Assembly: GCF_036924715.1 (NCBI RefSeq) | Contig: NZ_JAZHSB010000001.1 | Span: 3,401,001 to 3,465,000 of the forward strand | DNA length: 64,000 nt | Origin: Bradyrhizobium sp. AZCC 1721 | GTDB taxonomy: Bacteria > Pseudomonadota > Alphaproteobacteria > Rhizobiales > Xanthobacteraceae | Direction of reading: 5' to 3' | In this document: positions 15,816 to 23,489 of the stretch, piece after piece | Layout of the letters: every line of letters starts with the position of its first letter | Position numbering within the stretch: the stretch's first letter is position 1 | Translations under genes and position numbers: made by a program | Notes under the pieces: model-generated | What the model saw: only the letters and a program-made list of their open reading frames with translations | The model's database searches: none | Told to the model about the DNA's origin: nothing

Positions 15816-16406
15816 ATGAGCAACCGTATTCTCGTCCTTTACGGCTCCTACCGTTCCGACCGCATGGGCATTCGTCTCGCGCAGTTCGTCGTCGAGGGGT
15901 TTCGCGCGCGCGGCGATGATGTCGAGTTGATCGACGCCAAGGCGATCGGCCTGCCGATGCTGGACCGGATGTACAAGGAGTATCCGAAAGGTGGTGCGCC
16001 CGCGGCGCTCGAAGAACTTGCGGGAAAGATCCGCAGCGCCGACGGCTTTGTGTTGGTGACCGGCGAATATAATTGGGGCATGCAGCCGGGGCTGAAAAAT
16101 CTCACCGACCATTTTCTGGAAGAATGGTTCTGGCGGCCGGCGGCGATCGCGAGCTATTCGGCCGGCCGCTTCTCCGGCGCACGTGCCGCGCTCGCCTGGC
16201 ACGGCACGCTTTCGGAAATGGGCATGGTGGTGATTTCGAGTTCGGTCGCGGTCGGGCCGATCGCGCAGACGCTGAGCGAAGACGGCAAGCCGATCGGCGA
16301 GGGCGGCAAGGCGCTGGCGCACGCGTTTCCGCGCTTCGCCGATGATCTCGTGTGGTGGATGGAGGCGGCACGGGCGCAGCGGGAGCGCAAGAAGCCGCCT
16401 TATTGA
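15816..16406 (+). CDS. NADPH-dependent FMN reductase family protein
   Basis: 196 residues with a flavodoxin-like fold: phosphate loop YGSYRSDRMG near the N-terminus, then FVLVTGEYNWGMQPGLKNLT, the FMN-contacting 'PEYN' loop (here GEYNWG) of the NADPH-dependent FMN reductase family. Probably reduces flavin, quinone or chromate-like acceptors. No operon partner. The ATG at 15816 has a GAGG about ten bases upstream. Confidence 0.9.
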   Translation: MSNRILVLYGSYRSDRMGIRLAQFVVEGFRARGDDVELIDAKAIGLPMLDRMYKEYPKGGAPAALEELAGKIRSADGFVLVTGEYNWGMQPGLKNLTDHFLEEWFWRPAAIASYSAGRFSGARAALAWHGTLSEMGMVVISSSVAVGPIAQTLSEDGKPIGEGGKALAHAFPRFADDLVWWMEAARAQRERKKPPY

Positions 16407-16566
16407 GGGGCACATCTCCCATGCCCCGAACGGAGCGCAATGTTGGCGAAAACGCACCCACTTTTCGCCACGGCTGGACAGCAGATTGCGAATTGCCTGC
16501 CATCTTCCGCCTTTCTTGAGCTGCCGCAGGCAGCTCATCCATTTGCTTCATGCACGGGTAGAATTG

Positions 16567-16917
16567 ATGTCGCCAACGAAAGCGCGCTGCGGCCTGCTTG
16601 TTCTTGTGTTGATGGCCGCGCTCTCCGGCCCGGCTGTCGCGCAGAATCTCGATCAGGGCAAACCGGCGCCGAAACTGTTTGCCGAAGGTTGCGCGTCCTG
16701 CCATCGCAGCCCGCGTGGGCTCACCAAGGGCCGCTTTCACCTCACGCTCTATTTGTTTTTACAAAAACACTATTCCACCGGCGCGAGCTCGGCCTGGGCG
16801 CTGACGTCCTATCTGGAATCCATCGATAGCGAAAAGCGCGCCGCGGCGAAGCCGCAGGCAGCGTCAGCCAAGTCGCGATCATCGATGCGTCCGCCGGCGC
16901 CGGTGCCGTCGCGATAG
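16567..16917 (+). CDS. Small exported protein with a c-type heme motif
   Basis: 116 residues from the ATG at 16567. A signal peptide (about 1-25, LLVLVLMAALSGPAVAQ) precedes FAEGCASCHRSPRG, a CxxCH heme-binding motif, and a helical segment. The tail is Ala/Lys/Pro-rich. The motif sits close to the mature N-terminus. There is no clear distal Met heme ligand, so this is not a textbook electron carrier; the fold is short for a class I cytochrome c. Known only as a rhizobial hypothetical. Confidence 0.7.
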   Translation: MSPTKARCGLLVLVLMAALSGPAVAQNLDQGKPAPKLFAEGCASCHRSPRGLTKGRFHLTLYLFLQKHYSTGASSAWALTSYLESIDSEKRAAAKPQAASAKSRSSMRPPAPVPSR

Positions 16918-17027
16918 GCCGCGTCGCCATCGCTTGCTCACGGCAACGCTGCGAAATCTCCCCGACGCGGCCATCTTTTCGACTTTTGCCGGCATAGCAT
17001 CATCAGCATGTGTGGTGGCGGGGAGTA

Positions 17028-17213
17028 ATGACGATGGTAGTGGCTGAACTTCAGACCAAGGTGGAGAAGTACGAGAGCCGGGCCGGCAAGTGCGAAGCAA
17101 AGGCCAAGGAGGCCACGGACAAGGCGCAACAGGCCTTCTACGAAGGGCTGGCCGGCTACTACGCGAGCCTCGCCACGGATTTCCGCAAGATTCTCGAGAA
17201 GCGAACCGCGTAG
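17028..17213 (+). CDS. Small coiled-coil hypothetical protein
   Basis: 61 residues (MTMVVAELQTKVEKYESRAG, then KCEAKAKEATDKAQQAFYEG). Heptad-like Lys/Glu/Ala pattern indicates a single helix or coiled coil. GGGGAG lies just upstream; the ATG at 17034 would have better spacing. Cytosolic. No family recognised. Confidence 0.65.
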   Translation: MTMVVAELQTKVEKYESRAGKCEAKAKEATDKAQQAFYEGLAGYYASLATDFRKILEKRTA

Positions 17214-17222
17214 GCGGCACCA

Positions 17223-17254
17223 TTGGCGGATTACGCCTTCGGCTAATCCGCCAA
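17223..17254. terminator. REP-type hairpin between convergent genes
   Basis: TTGGCGGATTA (17223-17233) pairs perfectly with TAATCCGCCAA (17244-17254), with an inner GCC/GGC around TTC. Same family as 31863-31890 and 32848-32873. Its position between convergent genes fits bidirectional termination. Confidence 0.65.
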
Positions 17255-17285
17255 ATCTACGCTCTACGAAATGGCATACGCGTAT

Positions 17286-17510
17286 TCACGCGCCGCCGAT
17301 GGCGCGGGTGATCGTTCCGCCGCCGCCGCAATTGGGGCAGGGAGAGCCGTTGATGCGGCCCTTGCCGTGACATTCGGGGCAGATGTCGTCGCCGGTGCCG
17401 GGCGTCCCGGGGGCTGCTTCATCGCCGGGATTGAGCATTGAGTTGGCCGCCTGCATCTGGGCGTTCGAGCGCGTTTTGGTGCTTTGCGAATTTGGCGCCT
17501 TGTTCCGCAT
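17286..17510 (-). CDS. Small DnaJ-type zinc-finger protein
   Basis: 74 residues from the ATG at 17510, which has a near-perfect AAGGAGG ribosome site. The C-terminal third is ICPECHGKGRINGSPCPNCG, a CxxCxGxG pair as in the DnaJ zinc-finger domain: two CxxC knuckles bind one zinc. No J domain or other DnaJ part is present. The first half is Asn/Gln/Ala/Pro-rich and probably disordered. A role as a chaperone-like adaptor or thiol reagent is only a guess. Confidence 0.75.
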   Translation of the reverse strand: MRNKAPNSQSTKTRSNAQMQAANSMLNPGDEAAPGTPGTGDDICPECHGKGRINGSPCPNCGGGGTITRAIGGA

Positions 17511-17606
17511 GGTGCGTGCCTCCTTGAGAGATTTGCGACAACGCCGTTGCGGGCAGGAGGTTGCGAGGATGCGCAACCTTCGCCGCTGCGAAAGCGTTGC
17601 AACGAC

Positions 17607-17813
17607 ATGACGGAACACCCGACGATGCACCCCATGACGAGCTTCAACCCATCGGAGCCCGCCGTCCTGCACGACCTCGCAAGCGACCAGATCATCACCT
17701 GGATCGGCGATGAGGCCGACGATTTCCGCCGCTTCAGCCGCGCGCGAGACGACGGCACAGTGGCGTGGCGGGAATATGTGTTCGACGGCTGGGGAAATGT
17801 GATGGGCGGGTGA
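17607..17813 (+). CDS. Small acidic hypothetical protein
   Basis: 68 residues: MTEHPTMHPMTSFNPSEPAV then LHDLASDQIITWIGDEADDF and a Trp/Tyr-containing end. No signal peptide. The in-frame ATGs at 17625 and 17634 are alternatives; none has a strong ribosome site. Divergent from the zinc-finger gene with a 96-bp gap. Known to me only as a rhizobial hypothetical. Confidence 0.6.
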   Translation: MTEHPTMHPMTSFNPSEPAVLHDLASDQIITWIGDEADDFRRFSRARDDGTVAWREYVFDGWGNVMGG

Positions 17814-17849
17814 GAGCGCGCCAGACCAGTGTGCGCGGCATGCAGCCCG

Positions 17850-18761
17850 CTACTGCCGTTGCCGCGATATCTCCTTGCCGCGTTCGGCGAGCTTCACCAT
17901 CACCTGCAGCGCCTGATTGGTCGGCGTCACGATGCCGAGTTCGGCGCCCTTGCGCACCACATGGCCGTTGAGAAAGTCGATCTCGCTGGGCTTGCCGCGG
18001 GCGAGATCCTGCGCGGTGGACGACATCTGGTTCGGCATCATGGTGGGGATGTTCAGGATATGCTCGAGGAGGTCGTCGGGAATCGAAACGCCGCACGCGC
18101 GGGCGACGGATATCGCTTCCTGCACCGCGCTTGTGACGACATCCCGGGTGCCTGCGACGTCCAGCATCGGCCCGTAGGAAATGCTCGCCACCGCAGACAG
18201 CGCGTTGAAGGCGCAGTTGATGATCAGCTTGCTCCACAGCGTCCGGTCGATGTCGTCGGCGATCGTGATGCCGATGCCGGCGGCCTGAAGCATTTCGGCC
18301 AGCGCTGCGCTCGCGGCCGAGGGGCCGATGGCGAGATCGCCGCCGCCGTGATGCCTGACGTGGCCGGGACCGGCCATCTCGCTGCCGACATAGACGACGA
18401 CGGGAATGACAGCGTGGCCGGTGACGGCAGAGAGGCGCGGTGCGTTGTCGACGCCGTTCTGCAGGCTGAGCACGGAGGTTTCCGGCCGCAGTCGTCCGGC
18501 GAGCGACCGGCCGGCCAGTTCGGTATCGGCCGACTTCACGCAGACCAGCACCAGATCGGGCGAGGCGAGGGTAGTCGTGTCGGTCGCGGCGCGGGCGGGC
18601 AGGTACTCCCTGAAACTCGTGGTGTCCAGCAGCAGGCCATGCGTGTTGATGGCGTCGACATGCGGCGGCCGGCCGATGAACGTCACGTCATGCCCGGCTT
18701 TGAGCAGCAGTCCGCCATAGTAGCATCCGACCGCACCGGCTCCGACGACTGCGACTTGCAT
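17850..18761 (-). CDS. 2-dehydropantoate 2-reductase (ApbA/PanE family)
   Basis: 303 residues. N-terminal Rossmann motif VVGAGAVGCYYGGLLLKAGH; the central LVLVCVKSADT and VLSLQNGVDN are diagnostic of ketopantoate reductases, and LWSKLIINCAFNALSAV carries the catalytic Lys and Asn. The family reduces 2-dehydropantoate to pantoate with NADPH for coenzyme A synthesis, although many paralogues act on other 2-keto acids. The ATG at 18761 has a GGGAGAG ribosome site. A second, more divergent relative lies at 42433-43497. Confidence 0.9.
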   Translation of the reverse strand: MQVAVVGAGAVGCYYGGLLLKAGHDVTFIGRPPHVDAINTHGLLLDTTSFREYLPARAATDTTTLASPDLVLVCVKSADTELAGRSLAGRLRPETSVLSLQNGVDNAPRLSAVTGHAVIPVVVYVGSEMAGPGHVRHHGGGDLAIGPSAASAALAEMLQAAGIGITIADDIDRTLWSKLIINCAFNALSAVASISYGPMLDVAGTRDVVTSAVQEAISVARACGVSIPDDLLEHILNIPTMMPNQMSSTAQDLARGKPSEIDFLNGHVVRKGAELGIVTPTNQALQVMVKLAERGKEISRQRQ

Positions 18762-18984
18762 GTTTCTCTCCCTTCGGCTGAGTGGGTCGGGTAGCTGATC
18801 TGAGCCGATGTCGCAATTCTGGCTGAACTCCTAATTCCTGTGACCCAATCACCACACTCGAACCAAATTGCGCTGAGGAAGCTGTGCCTGATCGGGTCCG
18901 GTCACGCTTCCGCCCAGATTCGGTCCCGCGATGGACGCGTGTTGGTTTTCGGCTTGGGCTGGGGCGCGGGCGGGGAAATGCAAC

Positions 18985-19575
18985 ATGTCTTCCATTGGCT
19001 GCACCAGTACTTCGTGCGTCGACGTCCGGGCAGGCCGGACTCAACTTGAAGCGCGATCAATCACGGCCGGGCGCGCAGGGAGATTCATACGACTGCTTGC
19101 TGTCACGCTGGGAGCGGCATCGCTTGCGGCTTGCGCGCAGTCCTCGGTCGTCACCCAAAAATCCGAGCTTCGCGCCAGCCGGCAGGCGTCGCTGGACCAG
19201 GATCGAACCACATCGTCCATGATGAAGAGGCGCGTGGCCGCCGTGAGAAAGCACACCCGGTCTGCGTCGCGCAGGGATGCAGGCGGCACCAAGACGGCCT
19301 CGCATGGGGTTGCCAGCTTCTACACCGAGGGAACGAAGACCGCGAGCGGCGAAAAGTTCAATACGATGGAAATGACCGCCGCCCATCCGACATTGCCGTT
19401 CGGCACCAAGTTGCGCGTGACAAACGTCGCGAGCGGCCAGTCGGTGACGGTACGGGTCAACGACCGCGGTCCCTACGTTCGGGGGCGCGTTGTCGACGTC
19501 TCCTATTCCGCAGCCGACGCGCTGGGAATGGTGGGGAAAGGTGTTGCCAAGGTCAAACTCGACGTCGTGCAGTAG
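18985..19575 (+). CDS. rlpA: RlpA-family septal ring lytic transglycosylase lipoprotein
   Basis: 196 residues from the ATG at 18985 (GGGGAA upstream; 18931 is the other start in frame). A hydrophobic segment ending in the lipobox LAAC predicts a lipoprotein. The C-terminal 90 residues are a double-psi beta-barrel of RlpA type: HGVASFYTEGTKTASGEKFN, then AAHPTLPFGTKLRVTNVASG, then VRVNDRGPYVRGRVVDVSYS, including the Asp of the active site. RlpA cleaves naked glycan strands at the septum. No SPOR domain is present, so it is the short form. The signal N-region is unusually long. Confidence 0.88.
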   Translation: MSSIGCTSTSCVDVRAGRTQLEARSITAGRAGRFIRLLAVTLGAASLAACAQSSVVTQKSELRASRQASLDQDRTTSSMMKRRVAAVRKHTRSASRRDAGGTKTASHGVASFYTEGTKTASGEKFNTMEMTAAHPTLPFGTKLRVTNVASGQSVTVRVNDRGPYVRGRVVDVSYSAADALGMVGKGVAKVKLDVVQ

Positions 19576-19601
19576 CGGGTGAGTCGAGCGGGCTAATCGG
19601 C

Positions 19602-20459
19602 CTACGATCCGCTGATAGCGATGGGGTCGAACCGGCGCTTCGGATCAACAAGTGACGCTGCGCTCTCGACGATGCGCATTTCCTCCATGCCGCTGGCCGC
19701 GGTGCGTTCCAGCACGGCGAAGATGGCGGAGGCGGCGTGGCTGAGCGCTTCCGGCGTGTTTGCGCCGCGGAGGCGGGTGGATACCAACAGCGCGGCAAAG
19801 AGATCGCCGGTGCCGTTCGGACTGATCGGCAGTTTCGGCGTGCGCACGCGCCACGCCTTTGCGCGCTCGATGGCCAGCGTCTCGATCTCGCCTTCCGGCG
19901 TATCGGCCAGCTCGGCGCTGGTGACCACGACGGTCGACGGGCCGCGCGCCATCAGCGCGCGCGCCGCCGCGATTGCCTGATCGATCGTCGCAGCCTTCGT
20001 CCCGCACAGCCATTCGAATTCGAAATGATTGGGCGTGATGACATCGGCTAGCGCGCAGAGATGATCGCGCACCAGCGGGGGGATGTCGGCGTGGACGAAC
20101 AGGCCGCGGTCGCGATCCCCGAGCACGGGATCGCAGCAATAGCGCAGCGTCGGATTACGAGCCTTGGCGCGCGCGACGAAGTCCGCAACCACGTTGGCGT
20201 TCTCGGCCGAGCCGAGATAGCCCGACAGGATCATCTGCGCGGCGTCGATCGCACCGCGCTCCTCGATGCCGCGCAGCAGATCGGCAACGAGATCTGCAGC
20301 GAGCACGCGGCCGCGGATGGTCGGATAGCCCGGCCGGTTGGAAAGCAGCGTGGTCGGCACCGCCACGACGTCGATGCCGTGCATCTGCATCGGAAACACC
20401 GCGGCGCTGTTGCCGACATGGCCGAAAGCGACCTGCGACTGAATCGAAATCACGTTCAT
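19602..20459 (-). CDS. pdxY: Pyridoxal kinase
   Basis: 285 residues, close to the usual PdxY length. N-terminal ISIQSQVAFGHVGNSAAVFP is the diagnostic PdxY/PdxK start; ATP-site glycine motif and catalytic Asp are in ISPNGTGDLFAALLV (GTGD). Phosphorylates pyridoxal to PLP for salvage. Convergent with rlpA, divergent from the gapR-like gene. The GTG/ATG choice is clear as the N-terminus aligns with the family start. Confidence 0.93.
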   Translation of the reverse strand: MNVISIQSQVAFGHVGNSAAVFPMQMHGIDVVAVPTTLLSNRPGYPTIRGRVLAADLVADLLRGIEERGAIDAAQMILSGYLGSAENANVVADFVARAKARNPTLRYCCDPVLGDRDRGLFVHADIPPLVRDHLCALADVITPNHFEFEWLCGTKAATIDQAIAAARALMARGPSTVVVTSAELADTPEGEIETLAIERAKAWRVRTPKLPISPNGTGDLFAALLVSTRLRGANTPEALSHAASAIFAVLERTAASGMEEMRIVESAASLVDPKRRFDPIAISGS

Positions 20460-20568
20460 GCGGATAAGTCTGGGAAATGGCGAATTGCCGGGCGGGAACC
20501 TGCCGAGGTTAACACATTGGTTATTTGTTTGCGGGCATTTTCACGATCCTATTCAACAAAGAGGCACC

Positions 20569-20838
20569 ATGTCTGACATCACCATTCCCGGCGGGCGGAT
20601 TCGTTCTTTCGTTGAGCGGATCGAGAACATCGACAGCGAATTGCAGGAGCTGAACGAGCAGAAGAAGGAAGTGTTTTCGGAGGCCAAGGGCGAAGGGTTT
20701 GACGTGAAGATCCTCAAGGAGATCATCAAGCTGCGCAAGCAGGACCAGGACGAGCGCGACGAGCGCGAAAGCCTGCTCGATCTCTACATGCGCGCCATGG
20801 AAACCGCGCCGCCGGAGAAGGAAGCGAAGGCGGCCTGA
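20569..20838 (+). CDS. GapR family DNA-binding protein (DUF2312)
   Basis: 89 residues from the ATG at 20569 with ribosome site AGAGG; an in-frame ATG at 20458 is not the start because it would overlap pdxY's start region and add 37 unconserved residues. SFVERIENIDSELQELNEQK then SEAKGEGFDVKILKEIIKLR are hallmarks of DUF2312/GapR, an all-helical dimer-of-dimers that binds AT-rich and overtwisted DNA ahead of replication and transcription forks. The Glu/Lys-rich tail is less conserved. Confidence 0.93.
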   Translation: MSDITIPGGRIRSFVERIENIDSELQELNEQKKEVFSEAKGEGFDVKILKEIIKLRKQDQDERDERESLLDLYMRAMETAPPEKEAKAA

Positions 20839-20967
20839 GACAACGCTGGCCGAGCTTGTCCCGGCCCTCCACGTCTTTCGACTTCATCGTGTAGATAGCG
20901 GCCCCGCCAATTCATCGCGAGAGCGGCGGATTACGCGGCACAGCACGAGAGGGCGGAGCTCGCGGCT

Positions 20968-21009
20968 TACCCCTCCCCCCAACGCTCCCCCGCAAGGGGG
21001 GGAGGGAGC
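20968..21009. repeat. C-rich/G-rich palindromic repeat
   Basis: CTCCCCCC followed by TCCCCCGCAAGGGGGGGA, an inverted repeat around GCAA. It is the first of two related palindromes in the gene-free stretch 20839-21342; the remainder of that stretch shows no gene. Confidence 0.6.
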
Positions 21010-21076
21010 CTGACGAGCGTGCTCATCTAACAGAACCATACAGTTGTTCTGGTCTGCACCGTCAGGGACGCAGCGT

Positions 21077-21121
21077 GGATGGGTTCCCTCTCCCCTTGCG
21101 GGAGAGGGTTAGGGAGAGGGG
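21077..21121. repeat. Palindrome of the CTCTCCC-GCAAGGGGAGAG class
   Basis: CCCTCTCCCCTTGCGGGAGAGGG (written in two parts, TTCCCTCTCCCC and TTGCGGGAGAGGG) followed by TTAGGGAGAGGGG. Same type as the block at 20968 and a familiar short repeat of rhizobial and other proteobacterial genomes. Confidence 0.6.
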
Positions 21122-21342
21122 TGCCGCTTGCTCCGCTGCCAAATGGAGCCTCCGGCTTGCGCCGCACCTTCTGATTTCCTGGCTGCAACGCGGAAAATTC
21201 CGGCGAACCTTTGCGACTGATCGCGCGACCAACGGCCGGTTCCGCATTCTATCCTCGCATGTGTGCATTGCAACAATGTGCTATTGCAGCGCAGCAAAAT
21301 GACTATTAGGTCCGTATTTCAAGCTACCTATGGAGAACTGAG

Positions 21343-21612
21343 GTGAAGAAGATTTCCCTGTCCATCGCTGCCGCCGCTCTGCTCGCGATTCCGGCTGTGA
21401 CCTCCGCTGTCGCGGCCGAGTTGCCGGCTTTTGAAAAGGCGGGCTTTCCGGTTTCGGCCGCGCAGGTTCAGGCGCTGGGCGCTGAAAACGTCCAGGAAGC
21501 GTCGCCGGTCGCAAATTCGGCCACGCCGTTTCAGCTCAGCGTCCTGACGCCGCGGAACAGGATCACGACCGCACAAGGCCAGACCGATACCACCGGTCGC
21601 GCCATTCGCTGA
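21343..21612 (+). CDS. Small exported hypothetical protein (GTG start)
   Basis: 89 residues from a GTG at 21343, preceded by GGAGAACTGAG as ribosome site. Signal peptide MKKISLSIAAAALLAIPAVT, cleavage near VAA-E, then a mature part ELPAFEKAGFPVSAAQVQAL with no known motif. Probably periplasmic. A terminator at 21704 follows after a 90-bp untranslated stretch. Confidence 0.75.
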   Translation: MKKISLSIAAAALLAIPAVTSAVAAELPAFEKAGFPVSAAQVQALGAENVQEASPVANSATPFQLSVLTPRNRITTAQGQTDTTGRAIR

Positions 21613-21703
21613 GCACAGCCGTTTGATCGGCGCTTGAGCTTAGCTTGTTACTGCAAGCCGTACACAGGCGCTGACGAGCGACCCACTAAGTCCCAGCCTT
21701 GCA

Positions 21704-21734
21704 AAAAAGCCCGCGATGTCGTCGCGGGCTTTTT
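21704..21734 (+). terminator. Rho-independent terminator
   Basis: AAAAAGCCCGCGA / TCGCGGGCTTTTT, perfect 13-bp stem with loop TGTCG. Ends transcription of the small exported protein. Confidence 0.88.
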
Positions 21735-21766
21735 CGTGATGAGCGCGTGCGTCGTCGGCGCGCAAT

Positions 21767-21866
21767 CGCGAAGCAAACGCGTTGTTAAGAATTGGCTCGC
21801 GCTGATTTCTCGCGATTCCGATTCGTTCTTTGCGAACAAAGTGGAGTCGGATGGAGAACAAAGCTG
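21767..21866. repeat. 100-bp dispersed repeat, copy 1
   Basis: Begins CGCGAAGCAAACGCGTTGTT and ends GGAGAACAAAGCTG, with an inner part CGATTCCGATTCGTTCTTTG whose sequence partly repeats as an inverted GAGTCGG. Two further copies, same orientation, are at 22029-22126 and 30755-30853, with roughly 90 percent identity. No gene in it. Confidence 0.85.
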
Positions 21867-22028
21867 TGGTGCTGCTTTTTCTTTGCTGGCACCGACGCGC
21901 CGATTGGATGCGAGCGAAGCGGCGGACTGCGCGGAGCCTGTCATCACTACGCGAGCGCTACTGCGCTCGTCGCGGGCCGCGCGTCGCATGAGCCGACGGG
22001 TCGAGCACGCATCCGTGCTACGCAAGCA

Positions 22029-22126
22029 CGAAGCAAAACGCGTTGTTAAGAACTGGCTCGCGCTGATTTGCACGATTCCGATTCGTTCTTTGCGAAGAAA
22101 ATAGAGTCGGATGCAGAACAAAGCTG
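22029..22126. repeat. 100-bp dispersed repeat, copy 2
   Basis: Same sequence as 21767-21866 with small changes (GAAGAAAATAGAGTCGG in place of GAACAAAGTGGAGTCGG). The 160 bp between copies 1 and 2 (21867-22028) hold no credible gene. Confidence 0.85.
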
Positions 22127-22202
22127 TGACGCTGCTTGTCTCTCTGCTTCAGGTAAGCATCGGCTGGCGCTATGATCATCCGACCGAGCAGGGCGCGAAT
22201 TC

Positions 22203-22916
22203 ATGGCGAAGAAAACGGGCAAGCGGGCGTCGCGGCATACGGTCCTCGTGATCGACATCGGTGGTTCGCGCGTGAAGGTCATGACGAGCAGGGAGCGAAC
22301 CAGGCGCGCGTTTGCGTCCGGTCCCGAGCTATCCGCGAAAGTGATGGTGAGGAAGGTCAAGGCTCTGACGAAGGACTGGTCCTATGACGTCATCGCCGTC
22401 GGATATCCCGGACCTGTGGTCAACAACCGGCCCTTGTCGGAGCCTCACAATCTCGGTCTCGGGTGGGCCGGTTTCAATTTCGAAAAGGCCTTCGGCCGCC
22501 CGACCAAGGTCGTCAACGATGCGCTGATGCAGGCGATCGGCAGCTACCAGGGCGGCCGGATGCTGTTCTTAGGGCTCGGAACGGGTCTTGGCTCCGCGAT
22601 GATCGTGGATGGCATTCTGGAGCCGATGGAGCTCGCTCACCTGCCGTACCGCAACGGCAAGACGTTCGAGCAATGCGTCGGTGCCGCAGCCCTCAAGCGC
22701 GTTGGCAGGAAGAAATGGCAACGCGCGGTCGATGACGTCCTGAAGCGTCTGCTCGCTGCACTGGAGCCGGATTACGTCATGCTGGGCGGCGGAAACGCCG
22801 ACAAGATCGACAAGCTGCCGCGCAAGGTCCGCCTCGGCGCCAACACCAACGCGTTCGAGGGCGGATTTCGGCTGTGGAAGAAGGGGGCAGTCAAACCGCG
22901 CGGTGCACCCCGATAG
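22203..22916 (+). CDS. ROK-family kinase, polyphosphate-glucokinase-like
   Basis: 237 residues. Phosphate-1 motif VLVIDIGGSRVKV; a central NLGLGWAGFNFEKAFGRPTK with VVNDAL (the catalytic Asp of 'ND'); phosphate-2 motif LFLGLGTGLGSAMI. The closest family I know is the polyphosphate glucokinase branch of ROK proteins. No ROK zinc motif and no helix-turn-helix. It lacks the 'GHIGAE'-type sugar-binding loop in its textbook form (here MELAHLPYR), so the substrate is uncertain. Ends with a Lys/Arg-rich tail. Isolated gene. Confidence 0.8.
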   Translation: MAKKTGKRASRHTVLVIDIGGSRVKVMTSRERTRRAFASGPELSAKVMVRKVKALTKDWSYDVIAVGYPGPVVNNRPLSEPHNLGLGWAGFNFEKAFGRPTKVVNDALMQAIGSYQGGRMLFLGLGTGLGSAMIVDGILEPMELAHLPYRNGKTFEQCVGAAALKRVGRKKWQRAVDDVLKRLLAALEPDYVMLGGGNADKIDKLPRKVRLGANTNAFEGGFRLWKKGAVKPRGAPR

Positions 22917-22954
22917 AGAATGCCAGAGCTGGCGGCGTCAATGAGTAGGGCGGG

Positions 22955-23188
22955 CTATTGACGATCAGGGTCCGGTCGTTCGGTCGATTGCTCGACCTCT
23001 TGCTCCCAAGCGCCCTCAAACGGCCGGGACACTGCCGCCGCCTGGTTGCCTCGGATATAGGATGGCCGCGTGATCCTGCGCTCGTAGTGGGAGGCGAGTT
23101 GCAGCAGCCGCCTCTTGATCAACGGGTCAGCTTGCTCGGCGAGGGCCCTGACTGTCCTTGCCCTTTCCCTGCAAAACTCGTCGTCCAT
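22955..23188 (-). CDS. Small helical hypothetical protein
   Basis: 77 residues from the ATG at 23188 with a GGGGACG ribosome site: MDDEFCRERARTVRALAEQA, then DPLIKRRLLQLASHYERR, then an acidic/Glu-rich tail. The pattern RARTVR.LAE.AD..IK.RLL.LA..YERR is common in small rhizobial proteins of unknown function. The frame open upstream to 23263 has no better start. Convergent to the ROK gene. Confidence 0.7.
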   Translation of the reverse strand: MDDEFCRERARTVRALAEQADPLIKRRLLQLASHYERRITRPSYIRGNQAAAVSRPFEGAWEQEVEQSTERPDPDRQ

Positions 23189-23489
23189 ATTCGTCCCCGG
23201 AACTCGAGCACCACGGGCGAAAGTGTAGGGCAGGTGGTTTGAACCGCGTGTGGGCCAGGTCACAGATCCGGGTCGACTGTCCCGGGGTGAGTGGGCTGCG
23301 CCATCGTCGGGGTCCTTTTGTTTAGTGAGCGGGTTCCCAGCATCGCGGACAGCCCGTAAGCTGTGTTAGCCGAACGCGCCCCACCTCTCGTCAGAGATCA
23401 TCGCGGAACGCCGATCGAAGACGGAGCGAAGGAGAAGAGAACAGCGAAAAGCTGCGACGCGGCTCATGGTCTTAAAGGGGAGGACACCG

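Noticed and set aside
15624..16538. 304-residue minus-strand frame
   Set aside because: Opposes the FMN reductase gene; its first part is only the remnant treated as a pseudogene.
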